Source: SZUA-430 sp964647355
Lineage (GTDB): Bacteria > Pseudomonadota > Alphaproteobacteria > Micropepsales > Micropepsaceae
DNA: 44,646 nucleotides
NCBI GenBank assembly: GCA_964647355.1
Contig: CAZYGK010000014.1
Span: 1 to 44,646, forward strand
Reading direction: 5' to 3'
Shown here: one piece after another, positions 43,754 to 44,646 of the stretch
Layout of the letters: the number at the start of each line of letters is the position of its first letter
How positions within the stretch are numbered: the stretch's first letter is position 1
The notes under the pieces: generated by a model
The model's input: the letters and a program-made list of their open reading frames with translations, nothing else
What the model was told of the DNA's origin: nothing
Database searches by the model: none
Translations under genes and position numbers: made by a program

Positions 43754-44646
43754 ATGCGAGTTCCCGCCTACCGAAAGCACAAGGCCAGCGGTCGCGCCGT
43801 GTTCTCTTGCCGGCGGCTCTTTGGCGACGATCGGGAAGTCTACTTGCCGGGCCCGTACGGCTCGCCGGAGTCGAAGCGCGAGTACCAAAAGCTGCTCAGC
43901 GCACTATTCGCCAAGGAGGCCCGCGATCCGGCACGCGAAGCCCGCGAAGAACAGGCCGCCAAGGCCAAGTACAGGCGACCGCGAACGCCGACCGTTGGCG
44001 ACTTGGTCCTGGCGTATCTGACCTTCGCAGAGGAACGCTACGGCTCGCCAAAGCACCGGGAATTCAAGCACTTCCGCGCAGCACTGACGCACTTGCTCAC
44101 ACTCTACGACGGCACCTTGCTTGAGGATTTTGGCCCAGTCCGACTAGAAGCAGTCCGCGACGCGATGGTTGCCAGCGGTTGGTCGCGCAAGTATTGCAAC
44201 GCCCAGGTCGGCCGCATCGGTCGCGTGATCCGCTGGGCTGTCGCTCGGGAATGGTGTCCTTCGTCCGTGCTGACCGGCGTGCAGGCACTGGAGCCGCTGC
44301 GGTTCGGTGCGTCGAAGGCACGCGAGACGGCTCCGGTCCGACCGATTGCCCGAGAGCACGTCGACGCAGTCCTGGACCACTGCGGCGAGCAGCTTCGGAC
44401 GATGATCGAATTGCAGTGGCTCACCGGCATGCGCAGCGACGAACTGACTGCGATGCGCTGGGCCGCAATCAACCGCAGCGGAAAGACCTGGCTGTACGAA
44501 CCCGAGACGCACAAGACCAAATGGCGCGGGCGGCAAAAGGTCATTCCGCTCGGGCCGAAAGCCAGGGCAGCGCTGGCAGCATATGCGAGCGTCGATCCGG
44601 CGGCCTACTTGTTCAGCCCGCGGCGAGCGTTTGCGGAACTCGGCCG
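43754..44646 (+). CDS. int: Tyrosine integrase, N-terminal part (continues at base 1)
   Basis: The N-terminus MRVPAYRKHKASGRAVF and the YLPGPYGSPESKREYQKL segment are typical of planctomycete integrases. A SAM-like arm domain (80-180) follows, then the catalytic core with the first arginine in LTGMRSDEL (R227) and a lysine near 256. The frame runs off the window and continues in frame at base 1 to 401. With the attP-like tRNA upstream it forms the integration module, on the strand opposite to most genes. Confidence 0.94.
   Translation, partial: MRVPAYRKHKASGRAVFSCRRLFGDDREVYLPGPYGSPESKREYQKLLSALFAKEARDPAREAREEQAAKAKYRRPRTPTVGDLVLAYLTFAEERYGSPKHREFKHFRAALTHLLTLYDGTLLEDFGPVRLEAVRDAMVASGWSRKYCNAQVGRIGRVIRWAVAREWCPSSVLTGVQALEPLRFGASKARETAPVRPIAREHVDAVLDHCGEQLRTMIELQWLTGMRSDELTAMRWAAINRSGKTWLYEPETHKTKWRGRQKVIPLGPKARAALAAYASVDPAAYLFSPRRAFAELG
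44592..44646. repeat. Right copy of 55-bp terminal direct repeat
   Basis: These bases equal 1-55 exactly. Removing one copy gives a circular molecule of 44,591 bp (with the N gap at placeholder length). Confidence 0.95.

Overview
This window is one complete circular genome, opened inside a gene. The first 55 bases are repeated exactly as the last 55 (1-55 = 44592-44646). A tyrosine integrase starts at 43754, runs off the right end and continues in frame from base 1 to 401. The real circle is therefore about 44,591 bp, apart from one 100-N scaffold gap at 43391-43490. It reads as a temperate siphovirus (HK97-like head, non-contractile tail). The host is probably a planctomycete: the integrase N-terminus, the small secreted c-type cytochromes, the TM2/zinc-ribbon protein and the high GC content all look planctomycetal. 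That assignment is inference from family resemblance, not from a search.

Layout. Almost everything is on the minus strand and reads right to left. At 43.3-36.0 kb is an early block: CsrA-like regulator, DnaQ-type exonuclease, RecT-like annealing protein, DUF669-like ssDNA-binding candidate, a RecD2 helicase split in two, an ERCC4 nuclease, a remnant of a PP-loop (PAPS-reductase-like) gene, and a small basic-function protein family. At 35.9-31.6 kb are an orphan C5 DNA methyltransferase and many small tightly overlapping genes. At 31.6-28.7 kb is a primase-helicase, followed by a non-coding 600 bp region full of GCGCAATG palindromes and AT-rich repeats that looks like a replication origin. At 28.1-26.5 kb are small genes and a tRNA-Met-like gene. 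At 26.4-22.8 kb is a six-gene cassette of a subtilase, membrane peptide, two c-type cytochromes and two lipoproteins, ending at a strong terminator. At 22.7-11.1 kb come a holin-like pair, HNH nuclease, terminase, portal, ClpP-type protease, HK97 capsid, connectors and tail genes. At 11-1.95 kb are the tail chaperone frameshift pair, tape measure, tail tip and fibre proteins, a Cys-rich tail protein, a two-domain glycosyltransferase and a methyltransferase. At 1.7-0.36 kb are a small gene, an XRE repressor and a WYL-like protein that converges on the integrase.

Only the integrase, a TM2 membrane protein (7053-7451) and possibly a 35-residue membrane peptide (16850-16957) are on the plus strand. 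The last two look like inserted accessory genes (morons).

The features most worth attention are: the secreted cytochrome/protease cassette and the lack of any recognisable endolysin; the repeat-dense origin candidate; a repeated arrangement in which intrinsic terminators sit 10-50 bp upstream of gene starts; two CAT-anticodon tRNA-like genes with reduced D-arms; a 5'-half tRNA-Arg as the probable attP; and a phage CsrA.
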